DNA of 46,413 bases, from assembly GCA_016937345.1 (NCBI GenBank), contig JAFGWE010000041.1, forward strand, positions 1 through 46,413, in the 5' to 3' direction. The notes under the pieces are model-generated. The model had not been told where the DNA came from, searched no databases, and saw only the letters and a list, made by a program, of their open reading frames with translations. Source of the DNA: Methanomicrobiaceae archaeon (lineage in GTDB: Archaea > Halobacteriota > Methanomicrobia > Methanomicrobiales > Methanomicrobiaceae). Shown in pieces: positions 37,702 to 46,327 of the stretch. Each line of letters begins with the position of its first letter. Position 1 is the first letter of the stretch. Made by a program: the position numbers and the translations under genes.

Positions 37702-38994
37702 ATGGACAATGTTGCTCTGATTGACGATATTTTAAGAAAAGGCGCAGCGCTTGCTGATGAGGCTGAGGTATTCTTCTCCTCCGGAAAAGGTATAAGCCTT
37801 GAACTTAAGGGAAAACTTATTGGTGAGGCAGGAGGCTCTGAATCCTGGGGGATCGGAATCCGTGTGATAAAGGACGGTAAAATCGGCTGTTCATCCACTA
37901 ACGATCCTGACTGCTGGGACAAATGCCTTGAATCAGCAGTTTCAAGTGCAAAGCTTTCAACACCGCAGAACTGGGAGGGCCTTCCGCAGCCGTGCTCACT
38001 TCCTGACAAAAACCTCGATGTATTTGATAAAGACTTATCCTGTGATCTTTCTTCTGCAACAGATCTTATTGAGAGAATGCTTGCGGGTGCATCAGGTACT
38101 GATGCTGACATCGTTGGAGGCTCTGCATCCCTTTCACAGGGAAAAACCATTATTGCAAACACAAACGGTGTATTTTATTCTATAGAAAAGACAGGTGCGG
38201 GTATTTCCATGGAGACAATATCTAAAACCTCCACGGGGTATGAGTTTGACTCCTCCTCACACATAGGAAGAATTGATCCTGAGAAGACAGGCCATGAGGC
38301 GGCATCCCTTGCAGTCTTCTCAAAAGAAGGTAAGGAGATAGAAACAGGAATTTATGATGTCATACTCTCCCCTGTAGCCGTGTGCCAGCTCATAGGTTCT
38401 GTGCTGCTCCCTGCACTCTCAGGTAAGAACGTGAATGCAAAAAGATCATTTTTCGACGGAAAACTGGGTTGCGGGTGCATGGATACAAACCTGAATCTTT
38501 ATGATGATCCGGAAAACGGCATGGGTTCAGCACTGCGTGATTCCGAAGGTGTGCCGACACGAAGGATTGATTTTATCAAAGCCGGAGTTGTCAGTGAGTT
38601 TTCATATGATCTTAAAACAGCGTACCGCTATAACGAAAAGTCAACCGGAAGTGCAGTAAGAGCAGGAGCCGGCGGAGCACCTGCAATCGGCACCCATAAC
38701 ATATACCTCGATGGTAAAAGAGAGGATATATTTGATGAAAAGGCGGTTTACGCCCATACTGTTGTCGGTGCACACACTGCAAACGGTATAACCGGGGACT
38801 TCTCGGTTGAGCTCTCAAATGCCGCGTGGATGGAGAACGGAGAAAAACAAAGCCCGATACGCTCTGCAATGCTCTCCGGAAATGTATTTGAGATGTTAAA
38901 GGATATTGACGGAATGTCTCAGGAATCAAGGGTTTTAGGTACAGTAATTGTGCCTGCTCTCCGGTTCTCAGGCCTCTCTGTTGTCGGGAATTAA
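37702..38994 (+). CDS. tldE: TldE/PmbA family protein, partner of TldD
   Basis: The non-catalytic partner that completes the TldD protease chamber, 430 residues. It shares the fold (ISLELKGKLIGEAG at the start, then the C-terminal GAGGAPAIGTHNIYL and VVGAHTANGITGDFSVELSNA) but lacks the HExxxH motif seen in TldD, as is normal for TldE/PmbA. I prefer ATG 37702, with GGTGAT four bases upstream; GTG 37693, overlapping the tldD stop, is also possible. A T-run follows the stop codon. Confidence 0.93.
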   Translation: MDNVALIDDILRKGAALADEAEVFFSSGKGISLELKGKLIGEAGGSESWGIGIRVIKDGKIGCSSTNDPDCWDKCLESAVSSAKLSTPQNWEGLPQPCSLPDKNLDVFDKDLSCDLSSATDLIERMLAGASGTDADIVGGSASLSQGKTIIANTNGVFYSIEKTGAGISMETISKTSTGYEFDSSSHIGRIDPEKTGHEAASLAVFSKEGKEIETGIYDVILSPVAVCQLIGSVLLPALSGKNVNAKRSFFDGKLGCGCMDTNLNLYDDPENGMGSALRDSEGVPTRRIDFIKAGVVSEFSYDLKTAYRYNEKSTGSAVRAGAGGAPAIGTHNIYLDGKREDIFDEKAVYAHTVVGAHTANGITGDFSVELSNAAWMENGEKQSPIRSAMLSGNVFEMLKDIDGMSQESRVLGTVIVPALRFSGLSVVGN

Positions 38995-39115
38995 AAAATC
39001 TTTTTTTTACAGTATGTTCTTTATATCCGGCGGCGCATAAAAGGTCATTTCATAAATTTTTTTTAAATACTAAGAAAGATTAATGTAAATTGGCTTGATT
39101 ATTTAATATACAGCT

Positions 39116-39370
39116 ATGTTGGATACAATTCTTACAATTTTAATTGCAGGGGGTATTGTTTTTGTTCTCTGGTATTTCCTTAAGAATTTAACAAGTCTTA
39201 TTGTAAACTCGGTACTGGGGCTTGTAGCAATAATAATTGTCTCCCAGATGGATCTTTTGGGAATGGGATCATTTCATATAACCTGGGGTGCGGTTCTGGT
39301 ATGTGCCCTTGGCGGACTTCCCGGTGCAATTCTGCTGATTATTCTGAATTTTGCCGGAATAAATATCTGA
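39116..39370 (+). CDS. BofA-like small membrane protein
   Basis: An 84-residue protein with three hydrophobic helices. LKNLTSLIVNSVLGLVAI and the C-terminal ITWGAVLVCALGGLPGAILLIIL are the pattern of the SigmaK-processing inhibitor BofA family. In Bacillus BofA holds a membrane protease; archaeal members have no known role. It follows tldDE, but 120 bases with its own TATA-like TTTTTTTAAATAC (about 39059-39071) suggest separate transcription. It converges with the KaiC-like gene. Confidence 0.85.
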   Translation: MLDTILTILIAGGIVFVLWYFLKNLTSLIVNSVLGLVAIIIVSQMDLLGMGSFHITWGAVLVCALGGLPGAILLIILNFAGINI

Positions 39371-39444
39371 TTAATTATCAGGTCCGGATAAAATATTTAA
39401 AAAAAAGCAATTTTTTAATTCTGCTCTGAAACTGTTCTGTTTTA

Positions 39445-39477
39445 CTGAGAACCTGATTAAAATTATTTTCTCAGGTT
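39445..39477. terminator. Two overlapping hairpins between convergent genes
   Basis: AACCTGA (39450-39456) pairs with TCAGGTT (39471-39477), and CTGAGAA (39445-39451) pairs with TTCTCAG (39468-39474). The two stems overlap and exclude each other. Either could end transcripts from one side. Confidence 0.45.
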
Positions 39478-39481
39478 AATT

Positions 39482-40180
39482 TTAAAATACGCTTGCTTCG
39501 GAGTACACATTAACCTTGTCTTCCTGGATTTCGTAGGGTTTTATCTCTCTTGAGTGGTTGGAGCGCCTCATCTTAACAACCTCAATTGCCGTGTGGACTT
39601 CAGAGAGATCACTAGGCCGGATATATCTTAGGACTAATACGGTGTCAGAGAGATATTCCACAAGTCCGTACCGGCTTGAATAACCATTGTTCTGTTCAGT
39701 CTCACTTGTAAGAACTGTTGTACACTCCAGACCTGACATCATCTCCGTAAAACGGAACATTTCACGTCTTCTTGTGGAATTATCATCAAAAAGGCCTTCA
39801 AAGAGGGATATCGGGTCGATGACAACTCTTGAAGCGTCAACACTCTTTATAAGGTTTGGGAGATCTTTTTTGATGCTGTTTATTGAAAGATTGAAGTCGG
39901 TCGGATCGAGTTTGATTACAAAAAGCGACTTGTTCTTGTAAGTATCGACATCCCATCCCCTGTCAGATATCTTTTCATATATATTTTCCTCGCTCTCTTC
40001 AAGACTTATGTAGATACATTTTTCGCCGTTTTCAAGACCCTGAAAAAGAAACTGAATGGCAAAGGTTGTCTTTCCTGTACCATATGTTCCTATTATTGCG
40101 CAGGTGCTGTTTTTGATAAGCCCGCCACCCATCATCTCGTCAAGACCTGGAATTCCGATTAGCACTCTCTCTTTTATCAT
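39482..40180 (-). CDS. KaiC-like RecA-superfamily ATPase
   Basis: A single-domain ATPase of 232 residues with Walker A GTYGTGKTT (31-39), a catalytic glutamate pair in ISLEESEENI, Walker B RVVIDPISLFEG, and the C-terminal KMRRSNHSREIKPYEI that is the hallmark of archaeal KaiC-like proteins. It is related to, but not clearly the same as, archaellum ArlH. The ATG overlaps the stop of the upstream HTR-like gene by four bases, so the two proteins probably act together. They are divergent from the archaellum ATPase gene. Signal transduction or control of motility is inferred from this context. Confidence 0.85.
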   Translation of the reverse strand: MIKERVLIGIPGLDEMMGGGLIKNSTCAIIGTYGTGKTTFAIQFLFQGLENGEKCIYISLEESEENIYEKISDRGWDVDTYKNKSLFVIKLDPTDFNLSINSIKKDLPNLIKSVDASRVVIDPISLFEGLFDDNSTRRREMFRFTEMMSGLECTTVLTSETEQNNGYSSRYGLVEYLSDTVLVLRYIRPSDLSEVHTAIEVVKMRRSNHSREIKPYEIQEDKVNVYSEASVF

Positions 40181-41007
40181 ATTACAACTCTGATATTACT
40201 GACTTCAAATCCTGATTCTGGGGTTATTCTTGCGGCGAACTTTACAAGATCGTTCTCTTCAAGGTGGGGCATAACACCTCTGAATTTTTCAAAGTACATT
40301 ACTCTTTGTCTTTTTCTTGCCGAACTTTCTTCCCACTTGAATGTAACCATCGCATCACAGCAGTCTGCAATCTCCACCAGACGTGCATTCGATAAAATTC
40401 CGTCTGAAAGAAGTATGTATATAGTTGTTCCCCAGGTCTTTGAAACCCTCTGGAGTCCCCTTAAAAAGCCTATCAGCTCTTTCCATTCTAAAGGACCTGT
40501 GTTTTCAGTCGCAATGTCGGTTATCGAATCAATTACAATGAGACTGTTTTTTGGTGTCTCGTCAAGTTTTTCGGCAAGTGTGGAGACAATGCCGACGGTT
40601 TCGCTTTTTTTCTGGAAACGTTCAATAACAGAGGTGTTGCTGTACCATCCTGTCGGAACAACACTCGAATCAAAGTATATCTCTGACAGATCAATGAAGT
40701 GTAGTCTGTCTCCTATCCCAGAGACCACATCACTTTTAAAGGAAAGCTCCATCTCTTCAGTTATGGATGATGAAATACGTGTAAATGTGGTATATGCTAT
40801 CTCTTCCGGAAGTATTGTGCCGGATTTTACCTCTCCTTTTTCTTTTAATTTTGAGAGAAATATGATTGATGAATAGACAAATTCCCTGTTTCCTGCACCG
40901 GGCTCACCTGCAAGAAGTATCGTAGAGCCGGGAGGAATACCTCCATCCAGTATGGGATCAAGAGACGAGATTCCGGTCGGCATCCTTTTTTTTATATCGT
41001 CCAGCAT
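40177..41007 (-). CDS. HTR-like RecA-superfamily protein with degenerate P-loop
   Basis: A 276-residue KaiC/RAD55-related protein. The P-loop position reads GEPGAGNRE (34-42): Asn40 and Arg41 replace the Lys-Ser/Thr that bind phosphate, so classical ATP hydrolysis is doubtful. The Walker B-like strand LIVIDSITDIA remains. This is the pattern of proteins annotated as HTR-like in haloarchaea and methanogens. It is first of two overlapping genes and divergent from the archaellum-type ATPase. It may serve as an inactive regulatory partner of the active KaiC-like protein; this is inference. Confidence 0.8.
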   Translation of the reverse strand: MLDDIKKRMPTGISSLDPILDGGIPPGSTILLAGEPGAGNREFVYSSIIFLSKLKEKGEVKSGTILPEEIAYTTFTRISSSITEEMELSFKSDVVSGIGDRLHFIDLSEIYFDSSVVPTGWYSNTSVIERFQKKSETVGIVSTLAEKLDETPKNSLIVIDSITDIATENTGPLEWKELIGFLRGLQRVSKTWGTTIYILLSDGILSNARLVEIADCCDAMVTFKWEESSARKRQRVMYFEKFRGVMPHLEENDLVKFAARITPESGFEVSNIRVVI

Positions 41008-41319
41008 AGATAAGTGATGATTTGAATTTCTTGCTTGTAAAGATTGCGGTAATAATTAAATAAATCAGTCTGAAAACAGTTTCCTTATAAAAATTGCAGA
41101 TTAATTTTCAACCAGAGATCTTTAGGAGTATTTTTTGGTTTCATAAAAAGTTAATCTGAAAAGATTTCATGATTTATCATCATATAATTTCCAGAAATTC
41201 GTTTTGTAAATGTCTATTGCAAAAGATAATATGCCTGTGGTTTTTTATATTATTACAGCCGTCTTTCATCTGTATAATGCCTTAACAGGCAGGCGGGAAC
41301 ATTCTGGTGGTGTATCTAT
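41008..41319. other. Divergent control region between HTR-like gene and archaellum ATPase gene
   Basis: 312 bases, A/T-rich, no convincing gene. TATA-like elements are CTTATAAAAA (about 41083-41092) and CATATAAT (about 41180-41187). GGTGGTG at 41306-41312 is the ribosome site for the ATG at 41320. A short open frame from 41210 runs into the ATPase gene in another frame and is probably chance. Confidence 0.45.
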
Positions 41320-44238
41320 ATGGCTTTTTTTAGCAGGAAGAAAAAATCAAAGGGTAATAAAACCCCTGATGATATTGGTCTTGATGAACTTCTTAATCTA
41401 CCGGCTGAAAAGAGTAAAATTCCAGCAGATAACGTAACCGGAGATACTTCAGGAATTAAGGGGAAAAATGACTTCTCCGGTTTGGATGTGGAGACAAAAG
41501 ATGAGACTTTATCTTCATTAAAAAAGACCGCTGAGCCTGAGTTACCTTTAAAATCTCCTGATAAATACGACACTGACACTGCAGAAGAAAATGCTGACGA
41601 ATCCCCTGCGGGTTATGATAAAGAAGATTCATCTGTTGTTTTGGAGCCTGAAGATAAACTGACACTCCTGAACAGAATGAGGGGTAAAAAAGCTCTGAAT
41701 AATAAAGGGTACAGGCAAAAGGGAAGTGAGTCCCCCGATTTTAAGGTGAAGGACGATATTGCAAATAATGTGCCGGAAACGGATTCCGAAAATAATGCCG
41801 GAGAAAAAGGCGAAGATCTGCCTGATGAAAAGGATGAAAATTTACCTGTTGTCACCGGGGAGGAAAAAACTGATGAAAAAGAGAGTCTCTCTGATTTACT
41901 AAAAGAATCCTCTGAAAAGGATTCTCTCTCTGCATCTCTCAATAATAAAGATGTTTCGGCTGATATGTCTGATGAAAATACTTCCGGTGAGTCATTACTT
42001 CCTAAAAGTGCAGTTAAAGAAGAAATGCCGGAGGATCAGGCTTCAAAAGATCCGGATTCCGGAGACATAAATCAAATCGATGCAAATAATGGATCTTCCG
42101 GTCCGGATGTGGATAAAAAAGATGATGCTTTATTTTCATCAGGAGCCACCGGGTCTGGTGATACACTATCTGAAATTCTGGACAGAATGAGGGGCAAAAC
42201 AGCTCTGGATAATACAGGAGAAGATTTGCAGGGAAATGGATCTTCTGTTTTAGAACCCGAAGAAGTTACACCTGAGACTATACCTGAGGAAGAAACTCCT
42301 GAAGAAGTAATACCCGAAGAAGTTACATCTGAGATTATACCTGAGGAAAAAACTCCCGAAGAAGTAATACCCGAAGAAGTTACACCTGGGATTATACCTG
42401 AAGAAAAAACTCCTGAAGAAGTTATACCTGAGATTATACCTGAAGAAAAAACTCCTGAAGAAGTAATACCCGAAGAAGTTATACCTGAGATTATACCTGA
42501 GATTATACCTGAGATTATACCTGAAGAAAAAACTCCTGAAGAAGTAATACCCGAAGAAGTTACACCTGGGATTATACCTGAAGAAAAAACCCCTGAAGAA
42601 GTTCCCCCGAAAACCGATGATGAAGAAAAAAAGAGATCCGGAATACTCAGAAAAGCCCTGAAAAAAGAGTCTTTTTTTGAATTTCTAAAAAAGAGGACAA
42701 ACCCCGTAAAACAATACAGCTTCAAAGAGAACGGCCCGCTTGTTGAGCCCGAAGTTCCGGAAGGCTATTCTTTTGTTGATGAATACTGGATCCTTGAGGG
42801 CAGATCAAAAGTTTTTATTGTCAATCACAATGAGACCCACCAGAATGAATATATGCTCTTTGAGCCGGTTCTGTCTGAATTTGAACTTGAACTGCTGGAG
42901 AGGCTCTTTGAGGACATGAGGGATGTTTTGATCCTCACTGATGAGGAGATAATGCATGAAAAATCATTTATCATCCTTGAAAAGATGGCTGATCTCTTAA
43001 AAGAATACAAGATAAAGCCTGAAGACTCCACACTTTTCAAACTCCAGTATTATCTTATGAGAAACTTCCTCGGATGGTCTAAACTTGATCCACTGATGAA
43101 CGATCCCAATCTTGAGGATATATCCTGTGACGGTTCAGGAATACCTGTATTTCTCTACCACCGGAAATACCGCAACGTAAAAACAAATGTCACGTTTCCG
43201 GAGGAAAACCTCTATTCGCTTGCGATAACTCTTGCGCAGAGGTCAGGAAAACATATATCAATATCACAGCCGATGCTGGATGCAACTCTCCCTGACGGTT
43301 CACGTCTTCAGCTGACTCTTGGAAAAGAGGTTACAAGCAGGGGAACATCGTTTACCATAAGAAAGTTCAGGGAGGATCCTTTCACACCGGTTGAGCTTAT
43401 GGAATACGGCACTTTCAGTGCAGAGCAGCTCGTATATTTCTGGCTTGCAATTGAAAACAACAAAAGTCTGCTGTTTGTCGGCGGAACAGCAAGTGGTAAG
43501 ACCTCCTCATTAAATGCAGTCTCTCTTTTCATACCTCCGCTTGCAAAGGTCGTAAGTATTGAGGATACAAGGGAGATTACACTCTTCCACGACAACTGGA
43601 TTGCAAGCGTTACAAGGGAATCTGTTGTGGAGTCAACAGGCTCTAAGATAGATATGTTCGACCTTTTAAAAGCGGCGATGAGGCAGAGGCCTGAATACAT
43701 CCTTGTTGGAGAGGTAAGAGGTGCCGAGGCGCAGACACTCTTTCAGGCGATGAACACGGGACACACCACATTTTCAACCCTTCACGCAAACGATGTCGAT
43801 GCCGCTATACATCGTCTTGAAAATGCACCGTTAAATGTCCCCAGAAACATGGTGCAGGCACTTGACGTTGTAAGTGTTCAGGCTCTTATTTACCGCGGAC
43901 AGGAGAGGGTTCGCCGTTCGATGGAGATAGTAGAGATTGCCGGGATTGATCCGGGAACAGGCAATCTCAGGGTGAACAATGTGTTTGAATATGATCCAAT
44001 ATCCGATGTTCAGTCCTACACAGGCAGATCCGGAATATACAGAAGTATTATGGAGATACGCGGATGGAGTGCCGAAGAGATGAGTCTGGAAGTTGAAAGG
44101 CGCCTTAAGGTTTTAAAGGCGATGCAGACGCAGGATATACTTGATTATGTCAGGGTTACACGACTTATACAGGCATATTCCATAAATCCTGAAAGGGTTA
44201 TGTCAAACATTGACGATCTCACAAAGGTCTTCTCATGA
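41320..44238 (+). CDS. arlI: Archaellum/type IV secretion ATPase with long acidic N-terminal extension
   Basis: Hexameric motor ATPase of the GspE/FlaI family, 972 residues against about 550 usual. The C-terminal core (about 470-972) has DATLPDGSRLQLTLG, Walker A GGTASGKT (721-728), the Asp box VSIEDTRE, Walker B ILVGEVRG (about 794-801) and a His box GHTTFSTLHAND. The first 460 residues are highly acidic, Ser/Pro/Glu-rich and probably disordered. They contain two copies of RMRGKxALxN (119-127, 289-297) and a tandem repeat (314-430). The neighbouring platform protein and archaellin favour ArlI over a pilus ATPase; a type IV pilus role is the alternative. It overlaps the next gene by four bases. 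Confidence 0.88.
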   Translation: MAFFSRKKKSKGNKTPDDIGLDELLNLPAEKSKIPADNVTGDTSGIKGKNDFSGLDVETKDETLSSLKKTAEPELPLKSPDKYDTDTAEENADESPAGYDKEDSSVVLEPEDKLTLLNRMRGKKALNNKGYRQKGSESPDFKVKDDIANNVPETDSENNAGEKGEDLPDEKDENLPVVTGEEKTDEKESLSDLLKESSEKDSLSASLNNKDVSADMSDENTSGESLLPKSAVKEEMPEDQASKDPDSGDINQIDANNGSSGPDVDKKDDALFSSGATGSGDTLSEILDRMRGKTALDNTGEDLQGNGSSVLEPEEVTPETIPEEETPEEVIPEEVTSEIIPEEKTPEEVIPEEVTPGIIPEEKTPEEVIPEIIPEEKTPEEVIPEEVIPEIIPEIIPEIIPEEKTPEEVIPEEVTPGIIPEEKTPEEVPPKTDDEEKKRSGILRKALKKESFFEFLKKRTNPVKQYSFKENGPLVEPEVPEGYSFVDEYWILEGRSKVFIVNHNETHQNEYMLFEPVLSEFELELLERLFEDMRDVLILTDEEIMHEKSFIILEKMADLLKEYKIKPEDSTLFKLQYYLMRNFLGWSKLDPLMNDPNLEDISCDGSGIPVFLYHRKYRNVKTNVTFPEENLYSLAITLAQRSGKHISISQPMLDATLPDGSRLQLTLGKEVTSRGTSFTIRKFREDPFTPVELMEYGTFSAEQLVYFWLAIENNKSLLFVGGTASGKTSSLNAVSLFIPPLAKVVSIEDTREITLFHDNWIASVTRESVVESTGSKIDMFDLLKAAMRQRPEYILVGEVRGAEAQTLFQAMNTGHTTFSTLHANDVDAAIHRLENAPLNVPRNMVQALDVVSVQALIYRGQERVRRSMEIVEIAGIDPGTGNLRVNNVFEYDPISDVQSYTGRSGIYRSIMEIRGWSAEEMSLEVERRLKVLKAMQTQDILDYVRVTRLIQAYSINPERVMSNIDDLTKVFS
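42259..42609 (+). repeat. In-frame tandem repeat inside the archaellum ATPase gene
   Basis: 117 codons built of units based on EEVIPEEVTPEIIPEEKTP (19 residues, 57 bases). Successive units are 14, 19, 19, 14, 27, 19 and 5 residues long. The 27-residue unit arises from three consecutive copies of the 12-base GAGATTATACCT (EIIP). All length differences are multiples of three, so the frame is kept. Copies are nearly identical at DNA level, which points to recent slippage or recombination. Confidence 0.9.
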
Positions 44239-46169
44239 TAATCGACAGATATGTTAAATGGAGAATCAGTAAAAATCCGAACGGATATATGAGTCTTCGT
44301 TCTGATCTCATATCATCCCGGATGGGCGTTACTGCCTTTAGATATTTTTATTATACAGTCTCTGCCTCGGTTATATTTGGTATCCTGATAGGAATTTTTG
44401 GGTATTTTATCTCCTCGCTCCTTTTTCTGCCACTGTTTTCCATTCAGATATATGACGTATTCAATATTCAGCTGCCCACATATGAGATACCGGTTCTTAC
44501 AAAGGCGGCCGTAGGTTTGATCAGTTTTCTGGTATTTTCTGTTGCAGGATCCGTATTTTTCTTTATTCTTGCAATGAAATTTCCCGGGATACAGAAATCA
44601 AGCCGTAAAACAAAGATAAACCTCTCTTTACACAACGCTGTCTCATACATGTATGCTATGAGAAGAGGGGGTGCGGAGTTAATGGAGATCTTTAATTCGA
44701 TATCTGAGAATGCAGATATTTATGGGGAGGTTGCACTTGAATTCCGTCAGGTTGTGAGGGATGCGGATTACTTCGGCTATGATCTTGTAACAGCCTTAAG
44801 AAACCTGAGTTTTACAACACCATCTGAAAAGTTCAAGGATTTTTTAGAGGATCTTCTGTCTGTAATCAACAGCGGCGGAAACATATCCGCATATCTTGAA
44901 TCACGTGTGCATCTGTATCAGGATGAGGCAAAATTTGAGCAGAAGCAGTTTTTATCAGTCCTGCAGCTTGTTGCAGAGAGTTATGTGACGCTTTTTGTTG
45001 CCGGCCCTCTGTTTTTAATTATTATCATGGTTGTAATGGGCATGGTCGGAAAATCTGCTCTTATTGAGCTTACTGCAGTAACATATCTTCTTCTGCCGAT
45101 TGGCGCATTTATTTTCATGCTTTTTGTTGATCTAATATCAATAAAAGACGAGGAGATTGAGAGGTACCTGAAAGTCACTGTATTAAATCAGTTCGGGGAT
45201 GTAAAAGTTGAAAAAAAGGAGGGCGAGGAGGAGAACTTTGCAAAACTTGACAGTTATGACAGAAAAAGAGCTTTCATTGAGTTTATTAAAAATCCTCTTG
45301 AATGGTTTATAACTGATCCAAAACGCTCTCTTATCATATTTGCACCTCTTTCAATAATCTATGCAGCCCTGATTATTTTTTTAACTCCCAGATATAATGA
45401 CCCTGAGATAGCATATGCGATAATAGATGATCATATCATTATCGCAGCTCTTCTGATAATAATTCCTTACGGCATATTAATTGAATTGTGGAGGAAAAGA
45501 GTCAGGGATATCGAAACAGGGACGCCTGATTTCCTTGACCGGCTTGGAGGTGTAAACAGAGTCGGGATGACTCTTGCAGGCGCAATCGGTGTTCTTGTTC
45601 GTGCAAACCTTGGTGTGATCTCCTATGAAATAAGAAGAATAAAAAGGGATATTGACTGGGGTGCAAGTGTTTCAGACGCTCTTGTGCGTTTTGAACAGAG
45701 AATTAATACTGCAGCAATTGCACGAACAGTAACTCTTATCACAAAGGCAAGTGAGATGAGCGGCGAGATCGGCGAGGTTATAAGCATCGCATCCAGTGAT
45801 GCAAGGATGAGTCAGGTCTTAAAGCGTGAGAGATCAAGTGAGATGTTCATCTACACGATGATAATTTACCTTGCCTTTTTTGTTTTTGTCTTTGTAGTTG
45901 CAGTTCTGGATGTAAACTTTTTAACAATCCTTGAAACTATGAATACTCCGGCTTCTACCGGTGATATAGTGCAGGGTGCGGCTTTTTCCCAGACTTCGCA
46001 GATGCCGATAGATGCATTCCGCCGTCTTCTTTATCATACATGCGTAATTCAGGCTTTCTTCTCAGGATTTATTGCAGGGCAGATGGGTGAAGGCTCTTTG
46101 AAGGCGGGTGTGAAGCATGTCGCAATTATGCTTGTGATAAGTCTCATAATATTCAATACAATGATCTGA
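44235..46169 (+). CDS. arlJ: Archaellum/pilus platform membrane protein (ArlJ/TadC-like)
   Basis: Polytopic platform protein of 644 residues that anchors the motor ATPase in the membrane. Hydrophobic helices near 35-60, 85-115, 245-300, 365-410 and 555-640 flank two cytoplasmic T2SSF-type domains (about 130-240 with SYMYAMRRGGAELMEIF, and about 428-540 with TPDFLDRLGGVNRVGMTLA). The duplicated layout is that of FlaJ/ArlJ and archaeal TadC proteins. The ATG overlaps the ATPase stop by four bases. An archaellin gene follows after 158 bases, supporting the archaellum assignment. Confidence 0.88.
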   Translation: MIIDRYVKWRISKNPNGYMSLRSDLISSRMGVTAFRYFYYTVSASVIFGILIGIFGYFISSLLFLPLFSIQIYDVFNIQLPTYEIPVLTKAAVGLISFLVFSVAGSVFFFILAMKFPGIQKSSRKTKINLSLHNAVSYMYAMRRGGAELMEIFNSISENADIYGEVALEFRQVVRDADYFGYDLVTALRNLSFTTPSEKFKDFLEDLLSVINSGGNISAYLESRVHLYQDEAKFEQKQFLSVLQLVAESYVTLFVAGPLFLIIIMVVMGMVGKSALIELTAVTYLLLPIGAFIFMLFVDLISIKDEEIERYLKVTVLNQFGDVKVEKKEGEEENFAKLDSYDRKRAFIEFIKNPLEWFITDPKRSLIIFAPLSIIYAALIIFLTPRYNDPEIAYAIIDDHIIIAALLIIIPYGILIELWRKRVRDIETGTPDFLDRLGGVNRVGMTLAGAIGVLVRANLGVISYEIRRIKRDIDWGASVSDALVRFEQRINTAAIARTVTLITKASEMSGEIGEVISIASSDARMSQVLKRERSSEMFIYTMIIYLAFFVFVFVVAVLDVNFLTILETMNTPASTGDIVQGAAFSQTSQMPIDAFRRLLYHTCVIQAFFSGFIAGQMGEGSLKAGVKHVAIMLVISLIIFNTMI

Positions 46170-46321
46170 GATATAAAAAAATCAGGGGAAAATAATTTTT
46201 TAAGGAATCCGGTGTTTAATCGTCCTTATTCTCTATAAAATCTTTTTAAAATGCCTTTATGCACGGTCGTATTTTATAGTAAAATAGCATAATAGATATT
46301 TCATAAGACAAATTTGAGGAG
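46170..46321 (+). promoter_or_regulatory. Promoter and RBS region of the archaellin gene
   Basis: CTATAAAATC (about 46232-46241) directly followed by CTTTTTAAAA is the best TATA region; TTTTATAG near 46272-46279 is an alternative. GAGGAG at 46316-46321 is a strong ribosome site six bases before the ATG, as expected for an abundant filament protein. Confidence 0.5.
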
Positions 46322-46327
46322 TAAACT

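Noticed and set aside
40337-40876. 179-codon plus-strand open frame inside the HTR-like gene
   Set aside because: Antisense shadow of a gene with clear family signatures; no start signal or homology.
41210-41437. 75-codon plus-strand open frame before the archaellum ATPase
   Set aside because: It overlaps the ATPase start in another frame, lacks a ribosome site and resembles no protein I know.
42259-42609. Periodic DNA repeats considered as a CRISPR array
   Set aside because: No unique spacers between constant repeats, units are in frame within a coding region, and no cas genes are present in the window.
42072-42725. 217-codon minus-strand open frame with a regular SSGVFSSGI repeat
   Set aside because: It is the antisense of the in-frame GAA-rich tandem repeat of the ATPase gene; regular appearance is a by-product of the repeat.
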